Shown piece by piece: positions 15,215-24,951 of a DNA stretch of 64,000 nt; the first letter of the stretch is position 1, and each line of letters opens with the position of its first letter. The DNA is from Candidatus Phelpsiimicrobium noxiivivens (GTDB lineage Bacteria; Omnitrophota; Gorgyraeia; Velamenicoccales; Velamenicoccaceae): the NCBI GenBank assembly GCA_001873995.1, contig MNVR01000035.1, positions 1 through 64,000 on the forward strand, given 5' to 3'. A program made the position numbers and the translations under genes. The notes under the pieces are model-generated. The model was not told the origin of the DNA and made no database searches. It saw only the letters and a program-made list of their open reading frames with translations.

Positions 15215-16717
15215 TTAACTCCTCTTGTTGATCTCTTTTATCAAATTATAGAAAATAAAATGATGGAAAGGCAAACACGCGTACCAATACAAACTGCCCA
15301 AAAGGCTCTTGGTGTCATAATGGGCTGTAACGCTGAGGTTTCTTTTTCCATCTTCTTCTCTGATGTTAAACTCCAACCACGCCCTGCCAGGCAGGCGCAT
15401 TTCAGCGCGCAAGAGTAAGCGCTTATTCTCCTGTATGTCTTCTATCCTCCAAAAATCTATGACATCATTGGCCTTTAAGCTGATGTCAGATCTTCTTCCG
15501 CGGGCAGACCCTACCCCAAGCAGCGCGCGGTCAATGCCCCCTCTAAGACGCCACAGCCAATTGCTATAGAACCAGCCCTCCTTGCCGCCTATCTTGCATA
15601 TGGACCCAAAAAGCCGCGAGGCATCTTTTACTGTTGTTATAGAATAGCTCACTGTATAGGCCGGCTTTTTTTTGAGTTCATGGAGTTTTAGCATCAGTTC
15701 GTAAGCCGGATAATAGGCATCGGACCATCTTGTATAAACCTTATCCTGCTCTTCTCTGGACATGGCCCTTATGACCGCTTCCCTGTAAGAAATTGGCTCA
15801 AACGGTATAAGGCTTCTGATGCTTGTGTCCTGGCAAACTACATCATTTTTTAGCCCTTCCATCAGGCACTCTGTGATAGATTCAGGAACCGGAGTAAAAA
15901 GACTCGCCATATAGGCATAAAATGGAATATTCAAAACCGGGCAAGGCACAAAAAGGATCTTTTTTTGCCTGAGTTCTGAGAGTATTTTGACCATCATTTC
16001 ATACGTCAAAACATCTTTGCCGCCAATATCAAAATACCGGCCCGATGTTTCCGGCGTTTCCAAGACACCCACGAGGTATTTGATCACATCCCGGATCGCT
16101 ATCGGCTGGCATCTATTCCTCGCCCAGCGCGGTATCAAAATAATACGAAGTGTTTTTGCCAGATGCAGGATGATCTCATAGGAAGCGCTCCCTGATCCGA
16201 CAATGATCGCCGCGCGAAGGACCGTCACCGGTGTTTTTCCGCGTTTAAGTTCTTCGGCGACTTCAGCCCGATTGCGAAGATGCAGGGACAGCGAACCTCG
16301 TATATCGCCAAGGCCGCCAAGATAAATAACGCGTTTTAACTGCTTCTCTTCCGCGACTTTTCTGAAATTTCCCGCGGCATCTATGTCCGCCTGAGCGAAT
16401 CTCTTCGGCCCAAGCCGTAATGAATGGATCAAATAATAAGCTGAGTCTATATTCTCAAGCGCCTTTCTTAAACTATCTCTGTTAAGCGCGTCCGCTATTA
16501 CCACTTCCGCGTTAGGCCAGATAGAGTAATACTTAGAAAACGCGGCCCTGACCATGACTCGGACTTTATATCCTCTCGCCAATAATTCCGGGACTAATCT
16601 GCCTCCTATATAACCGGAGGCCCCTGTAACCAGGATCCTTCCTAACCGCGGCCAAATTTTAGCAGGCAGGTCATTACAAAATAATTCATTTTTGTCCCAT
16701 CGCGGTTTACTGTCCAT
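15215..16717 (-). CDS. NAD(P)-binding epimerase-like protein with DUF2867 domain
   Basis: 500 residues. The N-terminal ~250 residues are an atypical short-chain dehydrogenase fold with GASGYIGG (~residues 33-40), YYLIHSL and YLGGLGD. The C-terminal ~150 residues match the DUF2867 (SRPBCC-like) extension, including FWRIEDI and LPGRAWLEF. This is the YbjT-like two-domain arrangement of normal length. The reaction is not established; such proteins are often annotated as NAD(P)-dependent epimerase or NmrA-like. It is single, divergent from nuoA. A promoter 9 nt before the ATG would give an almost leaderless mRNA. Confidence 0.8.
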   Translation of the reverse strand: MDSKPRWDKNELFCNDLPAKIWPRLGRILVTGASGYIGGRLVPELLARGYKVRVMVRAAFSKYYSIWPNAEVVIADALNRDSLRKALENIDSAYYLIHSLRLGPKRFAQADIDAAGNFRKVAEEKQLKRVIYLGGLGDIRGSLSLHLRNRAEVAEELKRGKTPVTVLRAAIIVGSGSASYEIILHLAKTLRIILIPRWARNRCQPIAIRDVIKYLVGVLETPETSGRYFDIGGKDVLTYEMMVKILSELRQKKILFVPCPVLNIPFYAYMASLFTPVPESITECLMEGLKNDVVCQDTSIRSLIPFEPISYREAVIRAMSREEQDKVYTRWSDAYYPAYELMLKLHELKKKPAYTVSYSITTVKDASRLFGSICKIGGKEGWFYSNWLWRLRGGIDRALLGVGSARGRRSDISLKANDVIDFWRIEDIQENKRLLLRAEMRLPGRAWLEFNIREEDGKRNLSVTAHYDTKSLLGSLYWYACLPFHHFIFYNLIKEINKRS

Positions 16718-16726
16718 AGGCGTGTC

Positions 16727-16755
16727 AGTTTACGCTTTTTTATGTATTTTTGCAA
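16727..16755 (-). promoter_or_regulatory. candidate promoter of the DUF2867 gene (near-leaderless)
   Basis: On the minus strand TTGCAA (16755-16750), 17-bp spacer, TAAACT (16732-16727). The -10 ends 9 nt before the ATG at 16717, so the transcript would begin about at the start codon. Confidence 0.35.
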
Positions 16756-16805
16756 TAAAAAAAGCCCCTATTCCAGAATACGAAAAATTTTTTATAAAAG
16801 CACCC

Positions 16806-16834
16806 TTGACACTTATACATAATCAATATATATA
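16806..16834 (+). promoter_or_regulatory. promoter of the nuo-ehr-nfn cluster
   Basis: TTGACA (16806-16811), 17-bp spacer, TATATA (16829-16834). The -35 is perfect and the spacing ideal. It lies in an AT-rich stretch, with the expected start ~47 nt upstream of nuoA. It is the best promoter for the long plus-strand run. Confidence 0.65.
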
Positions 16835-16887
16835 TATAAATGATTTGTTTTTTATATTCGTAAATTTACTGCCGGGAACCCTTCTTT

Positions 16888-17259
16888 ATGCCCCAAGCGC
16901 CTATAGTTACGGACTATAGTTTTGTAGGCTCATTTTTCATCTTCGGCATCGTCTTTGTCGCGGCAGCGTTCATTATATCCTGGATGCTTCGCCCAAATGA
17001 CCCCAATGCCGTCAAAACCGCTCCATATGAATGCGGTGAGATCGTCAAAGGGAACTCCAGGGTGCAGTTTAACGTAAGCTACTACCTTGTCGCCCTACTC
17101 TTTGTTATATTTGATATAGAAGCATTATTTCTTATCCCCTGGGCCGTGGTATTCCGCCAGCTCGGGATGATCTCCTACATAGAAATGATGGCCTTTATTT
17201 TCATACTTTTGATCGGCCTTTTCTATGCCTGGAAAAAAGGGATATTCCAATGGCAATGA
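16888..17259 (+). CDS. nuoA: NADH-quinone oxidoreductase subunit A
   Basis: 123 residues with three TM helices. The conserved loop [20 protein letters not shown] and the helix [15 protein letters not shown] are diagnostic for NuoA. It is a membrane-arm subunit next to the quinone channel. It overlaps nuoB by 10 bp and is first in an 11-gene complex I set that lacks nuoE, nuoF and nuoG. Confidence 0.95.
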   Translation: MPQAPIVTDYSFVGSFFIFGIVFVAAAFIISWMLRPNDPNAVKTAPYECGEIVKGNSRVQFNVSYYLVALLFVIFDIEALFLIPWAVVFRQLGMISYIEMMAFIFILLIGLFYAWKKGIFQWQ

Positions 17260-17774
17260 TGGAAAGAATACCAGCGGCAGGCCTTATACAAAAATTTCCT
17301 GGAGGAAAGTTCTTCCTGGCATCAAGCGAAGCTGTCTTAAAATGGGGAAAGGCCTCATCTTTATGGCCTATGACATTCGGCCTGGCCTGTTGCGCCATTG
17401 AAATGATAGCCACCGGCGCTTCCCGTTTTGACATAGACAGGTTCGGCGCGGGAGTGTTTCGCGCGAGCCCAAGGCAGTGCGACGTCTTAATTGTAGCCGG
17501 CACTATCTGCGTCAAGATGAGTGATTGCGTCCGGCGCCTTTACGCGCAAATGCCTGAACCTAAATATGTGATGGCTATGGGAAATTGCGCTATTTCCGGC
17601 GGCATCTTCTATCATGACACGTATTCCGTAGTAAAAGGAACCGAGGCGCTTGGCATCCCCGTGGATGTTTACATCCCAGGCTGCCCGCCAAGGCCTGAAA
17701 ATCTCTTGCTCGGATTGATGAAATTACAAGAAAAAATATTGAACGAAGAAAATGCTAACAACAGAAATATTTGA
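17250..17774 (+). CDS. nuoB: NADH-quinone oxidoreductase subunit B
   Basis: 174 residues. All ligands of the N2 [4Fe-4S] cluster are present: the tandem Cys in LACCAIEM, the Cys in [24 protein letters not shown] and PGCPPRPE. N2 hands electrons to quinone. The end overlaps nuoC by 23 bp. An intact N2 site argues for a working quinone or quinone-like reductase rather than a degenerate set. Confidence 0.95.
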   Translation: MAMMERIPAAGLIQKFPGGKFFLASSEAVLKWGKASSLWPMTFGLACCAIEMIATGASRFDIDRFGAGVFRASPRQCDVLIVAGTICVKMSDCVRRLYAQMPEPKYVMAMGNCAISGGIFYHDTYSVVKGTEALGIPVDVYIPGCPPRPENLLLGLMKLQEKILNEENANNRNI

Positions 17775-18204
17775 TCTGCTAAAAGCTAAATTTCCGCGGA
17801 TAGCAAAAGAAGAAGGAACTTCTGCCGTTATCATCCCCAAAGAGCTGCTCCTGGAATTTGGGCGATTTATCAAAGACGCCCCCCTTATCTTTGACGACCT
17901 GCATTGCGTGACAGCTATTGACAAAAAAGAAAAGATCGATCTGGTCTATATCTTTTACTCTAACCCCCTCCAACATAGCCTGACGCTAAAAATATACTTA
18001 GGCCCGGAAGATCCAAAAGTCGAAAGTTTGGCAGCGATCTGGAAGTCCGCGAATTGGCTTGAGCGCGAAACTTACGACCTCTTTGGCGTTACCTTCCTCA
18101 ATCATCCGGACCCAAGGCGTATATTAAATCCCTACGACTGGAAAGGCTATCCTTTAAGAAAAAATTATTCGGCCCCAAATTTTATCGCAAAACCAAAACT
18201 TTAA
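17752..18204 (+). CDS. nuoC: NADH-quinone oxidoreductase subunit C
   Basis: 150 residues of the 30-kDa subunit family, with [22 protein letters not shown] and GYPLRKNY near the C-terminus. It is a peripheral-arm scaffold next to NuoD. It is separate from NuoD here, unlike in E. coli, where nuoC and nuoD are fused. Confidence 0.93.
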   Translation: MLTTEIFDLLKAKFPRIAKEEGTSAVIIPKELLLEFGRFIKDAPLIFDDLHCVTAIDKKEKIDLVYIFYSNPLQHSLTLKIYLGPEDPKVESLAAIWKSANWLERETYDLFGVTFLNHPDPRRILNPYDWKGYPLRKNYSAPNFIAKPKL

Positions 18205-18208
18205 CGTC

Positions 18209-19339
18209 ATGGCAGACTTGGATATAAAAGAAAAAAAAGATATTTTTACCGAAGAGTTCCTTATCAATATGGGGCCGCAGCATCCCTCAACCCATGGCGT
18301 ACTCTCGCTTGAATTAAAACTGGATGGCGAGATGGTCCTGGAATGCACTCCGCACATCGGCTATCTTCACCGCTCCTTTGAAAAATTAGCTGAAAACCGC
18401 ACCTATACGCAATTTATCCCATTCACGGACAGGTTAGACTACGTCGCGTCCATGAACAACAATTTGGGATATTGCATGGCTGTTGAAAATCTGCTCAAAT
18501 TAGATATTACTGACCGCGCGAAATACATCCGCGTTATCGTAGCAGAATTAAACAGGATCGCCAGCCACTTGATCGCCATAGGCACCTTCGCGCAAGATCT
18601 TGGGGCTTTCGCGACACCCCTGTTCTATTGCTTCAGGGAACGTGAGAAGATCGTAGATATATTCAATGAAATATGCGGTAACCGCCTCACTTATAATTAT
18701 ATACGCATAGGCGGCGTCCAATCTGACCTCCCCAAAGGCATAGAAGAAAAAATAAAAAATTTCATAAAATATATGCGCTCTAAAATAGATGAGTACGATT
18801 GGCTGTTAACCTATAATGTGATATTTCTGGCAAGGGCAAAGAATATCGGCCTGTTGCGAAAAGATATAGCCATCAACTATAGCGTTACAGGCCCGAACCT
18901 GCGCGCATCCGGGGTAAAGCGCGACCTAAGGAAAGACAGGCCTTATCTCGTATATGATAAATTTGAATTCAATGTTCCTGTCGGCGTAAACGGAGACGCG
19001 TGGGACAGATATAAAGTAAGAATTGAAGAAATGAGGCAAAGTTTAAAGATTGTTGAACAGGCCCTAGGTTCGCTCCCGCAAGGAGACCCAACCGTTAAGA
19101 CAGGCCGCGTTCATAAACCCGCGGCCGGTGAGGCCTACTTTAGAACGGAAAATCCGCGCGGCGAACTTGGTTTTTACATAGTCAGCGACGGGTCAGCGTA
19201 TCCATACAGGCTAAAAATAAGGGCTCCTTCTTTTTCAAATTTAGCAGTTCTGCCAGAATTGATCAAAGACGCCAAGATCGCTGATATCGTATGTATTTCA
19301 GGCAGCCTTGACATCCTTATGGGAGAAATAGACAGATAA
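18209..19339 (+). CDS. nuoD: NADH-quinone oxidoreductase subunit D
   Basis: 376 residues. NMGPQHPSTHGVL (~residues 16-28) carries the His of the quinone site, followed by HIGYLHRSFEKLAE. The C-terminus reads RAPSFSNLAVL and GSLDILMGEIDR. It forms the quinone pocket with NuoB and lacks Ni-Fe cysteines as expected of NuoD. Length is slightly below the ~400 residues common for separate NuoD proteins. It overlaps nuoH by one base. Confidence 0.95.
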   Translation: MADLDIKEKKDIFTEEFLINMGPQHPSTHGVLSLELKLDGEMVLECTPHIGYLHRSFEKLAENRTYTQFIPFTDRLDYVASMNNNLGYCMAVENLLKLDITDRAKYIRVIVAELNRIASHLIAIGTFAQDLGAFATPLFYCFREREKIVDIFNEICGNRLTYNYIRIGGVQSDLPKGIEEKIKNFIKYMRSKIDEYDWLLTYNVIFLARAKNIGLLRKDIAINYSVTGPNLRASGVKRDLRKDRPYLVYDKFEFNVPVGVNGDAWDRYKVRIEEMRQSLKIVEQALGSLPQGDPTVKTGRVHKPAAGEAYFRTENPRGELGFYIVSDGSAYPYRLKIRAPSFSNLAVLPELIKDAKIADIVCISGSLDILMGEIDR

Positions 19340-20298
19340 TGTTCACACTGCTTAACCTTACTAACATGATAACAACAGGGATCGCCGTCCTTGGTTTCAT
19401 AGCCATTTCAGCCATGTTTTTGATCTGGTGGGAAAGAAAAGTTTCAGCGCATATCCAAACTCGGCTTGGGCCAATGCGAGTCGGCTGGCACGGCATACTG
19501 CAATCAGTAGCCGACGCGATAAAACTTTTATTAAAAGAAGATATCCGGCCGGCCGGCGCGGATAAACTGGTGTGGTGGCTGGCGCCTTTCTTTGTAGTCG
19601 TTCCTTCGGTCATGGCGTTTGCTACTATCCCCTTTGGAAAAACTCTGATCCCGAAAGACCTCAACATCGGCGTATTATACATCCTGGCGGTCTCTTCTGT
19701 CTGCGTCCTGGGAGTATTTATGGCTGGCTGGGGTTCAAATAATAAATATTCTCTCTTAGGCGGAATACGAGCAGCAGCTCAGATCATAAGCTATGAGGTC
19801 CCTCTCATACTCTCAATGATAACAGTAGTGATGTACGCGAATACACTGTCAATGCAAAAGATCGTTGAATCGCAAAGCCACTCATGGAATATCCTCCATC
19901 CGAATTTGGCATTGGCAGGCCTGATCTATATCACCTCAGCTACCGCTGAAGTCAACCGGGCGCCATTTGATATACCTGAGGCGGAATCGGAGCTTGTGGC
20001 TGGATTTCATACAGAATATTCAGGGATGAAATTCGCTATGTTCTTTATCGGGGAATACACAAATCTTTTCATTATTTCGGCTATCGCGACAACTCTATTT
20101 TTCGGAGGCTGGAAAGGCCCTCTGCTGCCTGGGGTCATATGGTTCCTGATCAAAACTTATAGTATTATATATATCCTCATGTGGATCAGGTGGACCTTTC
20201 CCAGGCTTCGCGTAGATCAATTAATGGGATTCGCCTGGAAATTTTTAACACCAATATCTTTTCTAAATTTGGCTATTGCAGGATGGCTGCTTCTTTAA
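19339..20298 (+). CDS. nuoH: NADH-quinone oxidoreductase subunit H
   Basis: 319 residues with about eight TM helices. Conserved loops include WWERKVSAHIQTRLGPMRVG and NRAPFDIPEAESELVAGFHTE, which line the quinone entry and the first proton path. It ends MRWTFPRLRVDQLM...W, as in the family. Stop TAA shares its last A with the nuoI ATG. Confidence 0.95.
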   Translation: MFTLLNLTNMITTGIAVLGFIAISAMFLIWWERKVSAHIQTRLGPMRVGWHGILQSVADAIKLLLKEDIRPAGADKLVWWLAPFFVVVPSVMAFATIPFGKTLIPKDLNIGVLYILAVSSVCVLGVFMAGWGSNNKYSLLGGIRAAAQIISYEVPLILSMITVVMYANTLSMQKIVESQSHSWNILHPNLALAGLIYITSATAEVNRAPFDIPEAESELVAGFHTEYSGMKFAMFFIGEYTNLFIISAIATTLFFGGWKGPLLPGVIWFLIKTYSIIYILMWIRWTFPRLRVDQLMGFAWKFLTPISFLNLAIAGWLLL

Positions 20299-20738
20299 TG
20301 TTAAGATCAATGAACAACATTATTACCGGGATTTTAAGCCTTATCAAGGGGCTCATCATCACTTTTAATAATAATTTTACCTCTGCGACAACTCTCCAGT
20401 ACCCTGATGAAAAAAAAGCGATGACCGAACGTTTCCGTGGGCTCATCGATCTTTACCCGGAAAAATGCGTTGCCTGTTATCAGTGCGTAAAGGCCTGCCC
20501 TACGGCTTGCCTTGCAATGACGCATAAACAAACGGATGAAAAGAAAAAAATAACCAATACATTTACTTACAACATCGAACTCTGCTGTTTCTGCGGCTTA
20601 TGCCAACAAGTTTGCCCAACAGGGGCTATCTATATGAATAAGATCTACGAGATCACAACTTATGAACGTAATAAATTATATATTAACCTATTAAATCCTG
20701 AGAAATATGATGAGTGGCCTCATACATCTCCTAAATAG
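20298..20738 (+). CDS. nuoI: NADH-quinone oxidoreductase subunit I
   Basis: 146 residues from the ATG at 20298. The frame is open further upstream but would lie wholly inside nuoH, and no homologous sequence begins there. Two ferredoxin motifs, CVACYQCVKACP and CCFCGLCQQVCP, bind clusters N6a and N6b. In this complex, without NuoG, NuoI is the outermost Fe-S subunit, so it is the likely entry point for reduced ferredoxin or flavodoxin. Its C-terminus overlaps nuoJ by ~30 bp. Confidence 0.93.
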   Translation: MLRSMNNIITGILSLIKGLIITFNNNFTSATTLQYPDEKKAMTERFRGLIDLYPEKCVACYQCVKACPTACLAMTHKQTDEKKKITNTFTYNIELCCFCGLCQQVCPTGAIYMNKIYEITTYERNKLYINLLNPEKYDEWPHTSPK

Positions 20739-21252
20739 CCACGGGCTGACCGAAGACACTATCATAAAAGCCACCTTCTATGGCATTGCCGGCCTGACTG
20801 TACTCTTTGCTTTTTTTGTTGTTATCGCCCGGAACATCTTTCATAGCGCGTTGTCTCTCGCCGTAGTCTTAATAGGCGTAGCGTGCGCGTACCTATACTT
20901 GGACACCGAGTTCTTAGCAACTGTCCAGGTCTTAGTCTACGTAGGAGCCATCATGACCTTGTTCATATTTACGATCATGCTGACAGCGGATGTCCATAAA
21001 AAGATGTCTTTAAAGATAAACCCGCGTGTCCTGCTCTCGGCTTACGCCGCGGCGCTCATCCTGATCATACTGATCAAAATTATCAACGCGGGCCCATGGC
21101 TACCAGAGGTAAAAGACGCGGTACCCTTAGATCTCGCGCAACTGGGAAGGTCTTTGATGACAAATTATGGGCTTCCTTTTGAAGTAATATCTTTACTTTC
21201 TCTCGCCGCGCTCGTAGGCGCCATTGTCATAGGAAAGACAGAAAAAAAATGA
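20707..21252 (+). CDS. nuoJ: NADH-quinone oxidoreductase subunit J
   Basis: 181 residues, five TM helices. The motif FLATVQVLVYVGAIMTLFIF is diagnostic (pi-bulge helix TM3). A second possible ATG lies one codon later at 20710. Four-base overlap with nuoK (ATGA). Confidence 0.94.
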   Translation: MMSGLIHLLNSHGLTEDTIIKATFYGIAGLTVLFAFFVVIARNIFHSALSLAVVLIGVACAYLYLDTEFLATVQVLVYVGAIMTLFIFTIMLTADVHKKMSLKINPRVLLSAYAAALILIILIKIINAGPWLPEVKDAVPLDLAQLGRSLMTNYGLPFEVISLLSLAALVGAIVIGKTEKK

Positions 21253-21557
21253 TACCGCAAAACCACTTTTTGATCTTAAGCGCCATCCTTTTCGCGATCG
21301 GCATATTTGGCGTTTTGACGCGAAAGAACGCTATAGGCATACTTATGTCTATCGAACTGATCCTAAACGCCGCGAACATCAATCTCATAACATTCAATAA
21401 ATTCCAAAAGACCCCTGATGGGTTAGGGCAGATCTTCGCGCTCTTCGTGATAGCTATAGCAGCCGTATCAGCGGTAATAGGCCTGGCTCTGGTAATCTCT
21501 ATATACAGGAACGCCAAAACCATACTCGTAACTAAAATAAATTTAATGAAATGGTGA
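21249..21557 (+). CDS. nuoK: NADH-quinone oxidoreductase subunit K
   Basis: 102 residues, three TM helices, with the membrane Glu in MSIELILNAANINLI and the C-terminal VIAIAAVSAVIGLALVISIYR. It is an antiporter-like (MrpC-type) subunit. Overlaps nuoJ and nuoL by 4 and 7 bp. Confidence 0.95.
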   Translation: MIPQNHFLILSAILFAIGIFGVLTRKNAIGILMSIELILNAANINLITFNKFQKTPDGLGQIFALFVIAIAAVSAVIGLALVISIYRNAKTILVTKINLMKW

Positions 21558-23470
21558 AATTCGCTCATCTCATCCCCATTTTCCCGTTTTTGGCTTTTGC
21601 CATTCTAATACTCTTTGGCCGTAAGCTCAAAAGATCAAGCGCGATCATCTCTATCGCGGCATCATTGATATCTCTTCTTATAGTCATATTGACTTTTCAT
21701 GGCCTGCTCAAAGGCCAAGGCTCCTACAAATTGTTTGACTGGCTTGTTTTTAACGGCATTACATTACGCGTAGGCGTCATCGTAGACCCTTTAACATGCA
21801 CGATGCTTCTTGTTGTGGCAACAATAGGCAGCCTTATACAGGTCTATTCCATAGGCTATATGAGTGATGACCCGAGGTTCTCAAGGTTCTTCGCGTATAT
21901 GTCTCTTTTTATGGCATCCATGCTGGGGCTTCTGCTCGCGGATAACTTTGTCACTCTCTATATGTTCTGGGAAGGCGTCGGGCTTTGTTCATACCTGCTG
22001 ATCTCTTTCTGGTTTGAAAAGGCCTCCGCCGCGAAAGCCGGCATGAAAGCCTTCATCACGACCAGGATAGGAGACGCGGGCCTTCTCTTAGGGATATTTC
22101 TGTTATTTTTCTCAACACACGACCTTTCTTTCTCGGGACTTTCAGCCATAACCGGCCATCCGGCGTTATACACAACAGCCGCGTTATTGATCTTCTGCGG
22201 AGCTATCGGAAAATCAGCGCAGTTCCCTCTTCACGTCTGGCTGCCTGATGCCATGGAAGGCCCAACTCCGGTCTCAGCGCTTATCCATGCCGCGACGATG
22301 GTTGCCGCGGGAGTCTATTTGGTCGCCAGGTGTTTCGCCTTATTTTTCACGCATCAACCCGCGCTGGTCTGCGTTGCCTATATCGGAGCGATAACCGCCA
22401 TAATGGCAGCTTCTATCGCGACAGTCAATAACGACATTAAACGGGTCCTCGCGTACTCCACTATAAGCCAGCTGGGCCTTATGATGATCGGCCTCGGAGT
22501 CGGCGGATATTCAGCCTCTACATTCCATCTCGTGACGCACGCGTTCTTCAAAGCGCTCCTATTCCTCTGCGCTGGCAGCATAATACATTCAGTCCATACG
22601 CAGGAGATCAATAAAATGGGAGGAATTTTTCATAAAATGAAAATAACGGGCACCGCGTTCATCATCGCGAGCCTGGCTATTTCCGGAGTGCCTCCTTTCT
22701 CTGGATTTTGGTCAAAGGATGAGATCATGACAGAGATCTTGCGTAGCGGGCACCCTATGATATTTATTGCCGCGACGATAACGAACTTATTGACCGCGTT
22801 CTATATGTTCAGGCTGATATTTTTGGTATTATTCGGTAAACCGCGCTCAGAACTTCATCCCCATGAATCTCCCAAAACGATGGCAATACCGCTTATCATA
22901 TTATCCATATTCGCGATATTCATGGGCCTGCCAGGGTCACCATTAATGAACAACGTGTTCCAACGATTCATTTATTTTGGCGCGGAGCATACAGCTTTAT
23001 CTTCTAACCCTGATCATTTCGTAATGGGGATTTCCGTCATTGTGGCTTTTTTAGGCATAGGCATAGCGTACGCGCTTTATATGCTCAACAAAGAGATCTT
23101 ATCTAAAAGTATCAGAAATAGGTTTACAGGGCTCTACGATCTTGTATATAACAAATACTATGTCGACGAGCTTTATGAGTTCCTGTTCATAAGGCCATGC
23201 GCGCGCCTATCTAAAGCTTTTTCCGGATTTGATCTTAAAGTAATAGACGGCGCGGTCAACGCGAGTGCGTCGATGGTCGTTTTCTTAAGCAAGGCCAAAG
23301 CATGGATCGACTCTAACATAGTTGATGGAACAGTAAATATGATAGCGCGGGCCGTAGGCATGTTGTCAGGAGAATTGCGCAAGATGCAAACCGGTTATAT
23401 TCAATCTTATCTGCTAACCGCGTTCATGGGCCTTATACTTATCCTACTTTTAAAAATAATAGGAGGCTAA
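21551..23470 (+). CDS. nuoL: NADH-quinone oxidoreductase subunit L
   Basis: 639 residues, the largest antiporter-like subunit. It shows the MFWEGVGLCSYLLI motif with the pumping Glu, HVWLPDAMEGPTPVSALIHAATMVAAGVY, and the long C-terminal lateral helix region ending in a final TM. It forms the distal ion-pumping channel. It follows nuoK by an overlap of 7 bp and precedes nuoM by 2 bp. Confidence 0.95.
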   Translation: MVKFAHLIPIFPFLAFAILILFGRKLKRSSAIISIAASLISLLIVILTFHGLLKGQGSYKLFDWLVFNGITLRVGVIVDPLTCTMLLVVATIGSLIQVYSIGYMSDDPRFSRFFAYMSLFMASMLGLLLADNFVTLYMFWEGVGLCSYLLISFWFEKASAAKAGMKAFITTRIGDAGLLLGIFLLFFSTHDLSFSGLSAITGHPALYTTAALLIFCGAIGKSAQFPLHVWLPDAMEGPTPVSALIHAATMVAAGVYLVARCFALFFTHQPALVCVAYIGAITAIMAASIATVNNDIKRVLAYSTISQLGLMMIGLGVGGYSASTFHLVTHAFFKALLFLCAGSIIHSVHTQEINKMGGIFHKMKITGTAFIIASLAISGVPPFSGFWSKDEIMTEILRSGHPMIFIAATITNLLTAFYMFRLIFLVLFGKPRSELHPHESPKTMAIPLIILSIFAIFMGLPGSPLMNNVFQRFIYFGAEHTALSSNPDHFVMGISVIVAFLGIGIAYALYMLNKEILSKSIRNRFTGLYDLVYNKYYVDELYEFLFIRPCARLSKAFSGFDLKVIDGAVNASASMVVFLSKAKAWIDSNIVDGTVNMIARAVGMLSGELRKMQTGYIQSYLLTAFMGLILILLLKIIGG

Positions 23471-23472
23471 GA

Positions 23473-24951
23473 ATGTCTTTTCCGATCTTGACATGTATTG
23501 TATTCGCGCCGCTGGCCGGCAGTATGCTCATCTTATTCACGCCAAAGAAAAACGTAAATTTGATTAAGGTTATCGCGACGCTCGCGACCGCGGCCGCGCT
23601 TTGCCTTTCGGTCCTCTTACTCATCAAATTCAACTACAGCTCTCCTGCAATGCAATTCGAAGAGAAAGCGGCGTGGATACCTTCGATCAATGCGTGGTAT
23701 CATCTTGGCGCGGATGGGATAAGCGTCGGGCTCATATTCCTGACCACACTATTAAGTTTCCTGGCGTGCATTGGATCGTCCGGTATCAAGATCCGGCAAA
23801 AAGAATACTTCTTTTTGTACCTATTGCTGTCAACGGGAATGTTGGGTACTTTTACAGGCCTAGACATGGTCCTGTTCTATATGTTTTGGGAAATTGTCCT
23901 AGTGCCTATGTATTTTTTAATAGGGATATGGGGCGGACAAAGAAAAGAATACGCGGCTATAAAGTTCTTCATATACACACTTGCTGGGTCTGTTTTCATG
24001 TTGTTAGGTATCCTGGCGCTTTATTTCACATCCACACCGCACACTTTTGACATCCTTGAACTTACTAAAACGGGCGGCGCTTTGACACTTAGCGTTCAGA
24101 TCCTCATATTTATAGCCTTTTATCTGGGGTTCGCAGTAAAAGTGCCCGTGTTTCCTTTCCATACATGGTTGCCGGACGCGCATGTGGAAGCGCCCACTCC
24201 TATAAGTGTCTTGCTTGCCGGGGTATTGCTCAAAATGGGCGGATACGGCTTTTTTAGGATAAGTTTCCCTATCCTAAAAGACGCGGCGCATTACTTTATC
24301 CTGCCATTCGCTATTTTAGGAATGATAAACATCATCTATGGCGCTCTAGTGGCAATGGCACAGACAGATTTCAAAAAAATGGTAGCCTATTCATCCGTCA
24401 GCCATATGGGATTTGTCATGTTGGGTTTGGCCAGCATGACGGCAACGGGATTTAACGGCGCCCTGCTTGAGATGTTCAATCACGGTATCATTACCGCAGG
24501 CATGTTCTTTCTCGTAGGCGTTCTCTATGACCGCGCCCACACAAGAGAACTTGATAAATTCGGAGGGCTAGGCGTAAAAATGCCTGTCTATGCCGGTATG
24601 TTATCCGTATTCGCTCTCGCTTCTTTAGGCCTTCCAGGCCTAAGCGGATTTATCAGCGAATTCATGTCTCTCTTGGGAACATATCCAACATTTAAATTGA
24701 TAACGATCATCTCAAGCCTGGGTTTGATCATAACCGCGGGCTATTTCTTATACATGCTTCAACGGATCCTATTAGGCCCAGTGAATGAAAAATGGTCCGC
24801 GATATCCGATATAAATAAGCGCGAACTCCTGACACTCATACCGCTTTTGATAATAGTAGTCATTATAGGTATATATCCTTTATCAGCCCTTAAGTATCAG
24901 ATAGCGGCTATCAGCGCGCTTGTTCAAAACTTAGGAGGAATAGCATTTTGA
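23473..24951 (+). CDS. nuoM: NADH-quinone oxidoreductase subunit M
   Basis: 492 residues, about 14 TM helices. FYMFWEIVLVPMYFLIGIWGG holds the key Glu, and FHTWLPDAHVEAPTPISVLLAGVLLKMGGYG the conserved Lys-containing helix. It is a proton/sodium antiporter-like subunit. The stop overlaps the TTG start of nuoN. Confidence 0.95.
   Translation: MSFPILTCIVFAPLAGSMLILFTPKKNVNLIKVIATLATAAALCLSVLLLIKFNYSSPAMQFEEKAAWIPSINAWYHLGADGISVGLIFLTTLLSFLACIGSSGIKIRQKEYFFLYLLLSTGMLGTFTGLDMVLFYMFWEIVLVPMYFLIGIWGGQRKEYAAIKFFIYTLAGSVFMLLGILALYFTSTPHTFDILELTKTGGALTLSVQILIFIAFYLGFAVKVPVFPFHTWLPDAHVEAPTPISVLLAGVLLKMGGYGFFRISFPILKDAAHYFILPFAILGMINIIYGALVAMAQTDFKKMVAYSSVSHMGFVMLGLASMTATGFNGALLEMFNHGIITAGMFFLVGVLYDRAHTRELDKFGGLGVKMPVYAGMLSVFALASLGLPGLSGFISEFMSLLGTYPTFKLITIISSLGLIITAGYFLYMLQRILLGPVNEKWSAISDINKRELLTLIPLLIIVVIIGIYPLSALKYQIAAISALVQNLGGIAF

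Noticed and set aside
16692-16919. Small plus-strand reading frame before nuoA
   Set aside because: It crosses the promoter region, overlaps two real genes and has no family sequence or ribosome site.
20181-20297. Longer N-terminus for nuoI
   Set aside because: It lies wholly inside nuoH and adds no NuoI-like sequence; ATG 20298 is coupled to the nuoH stop.
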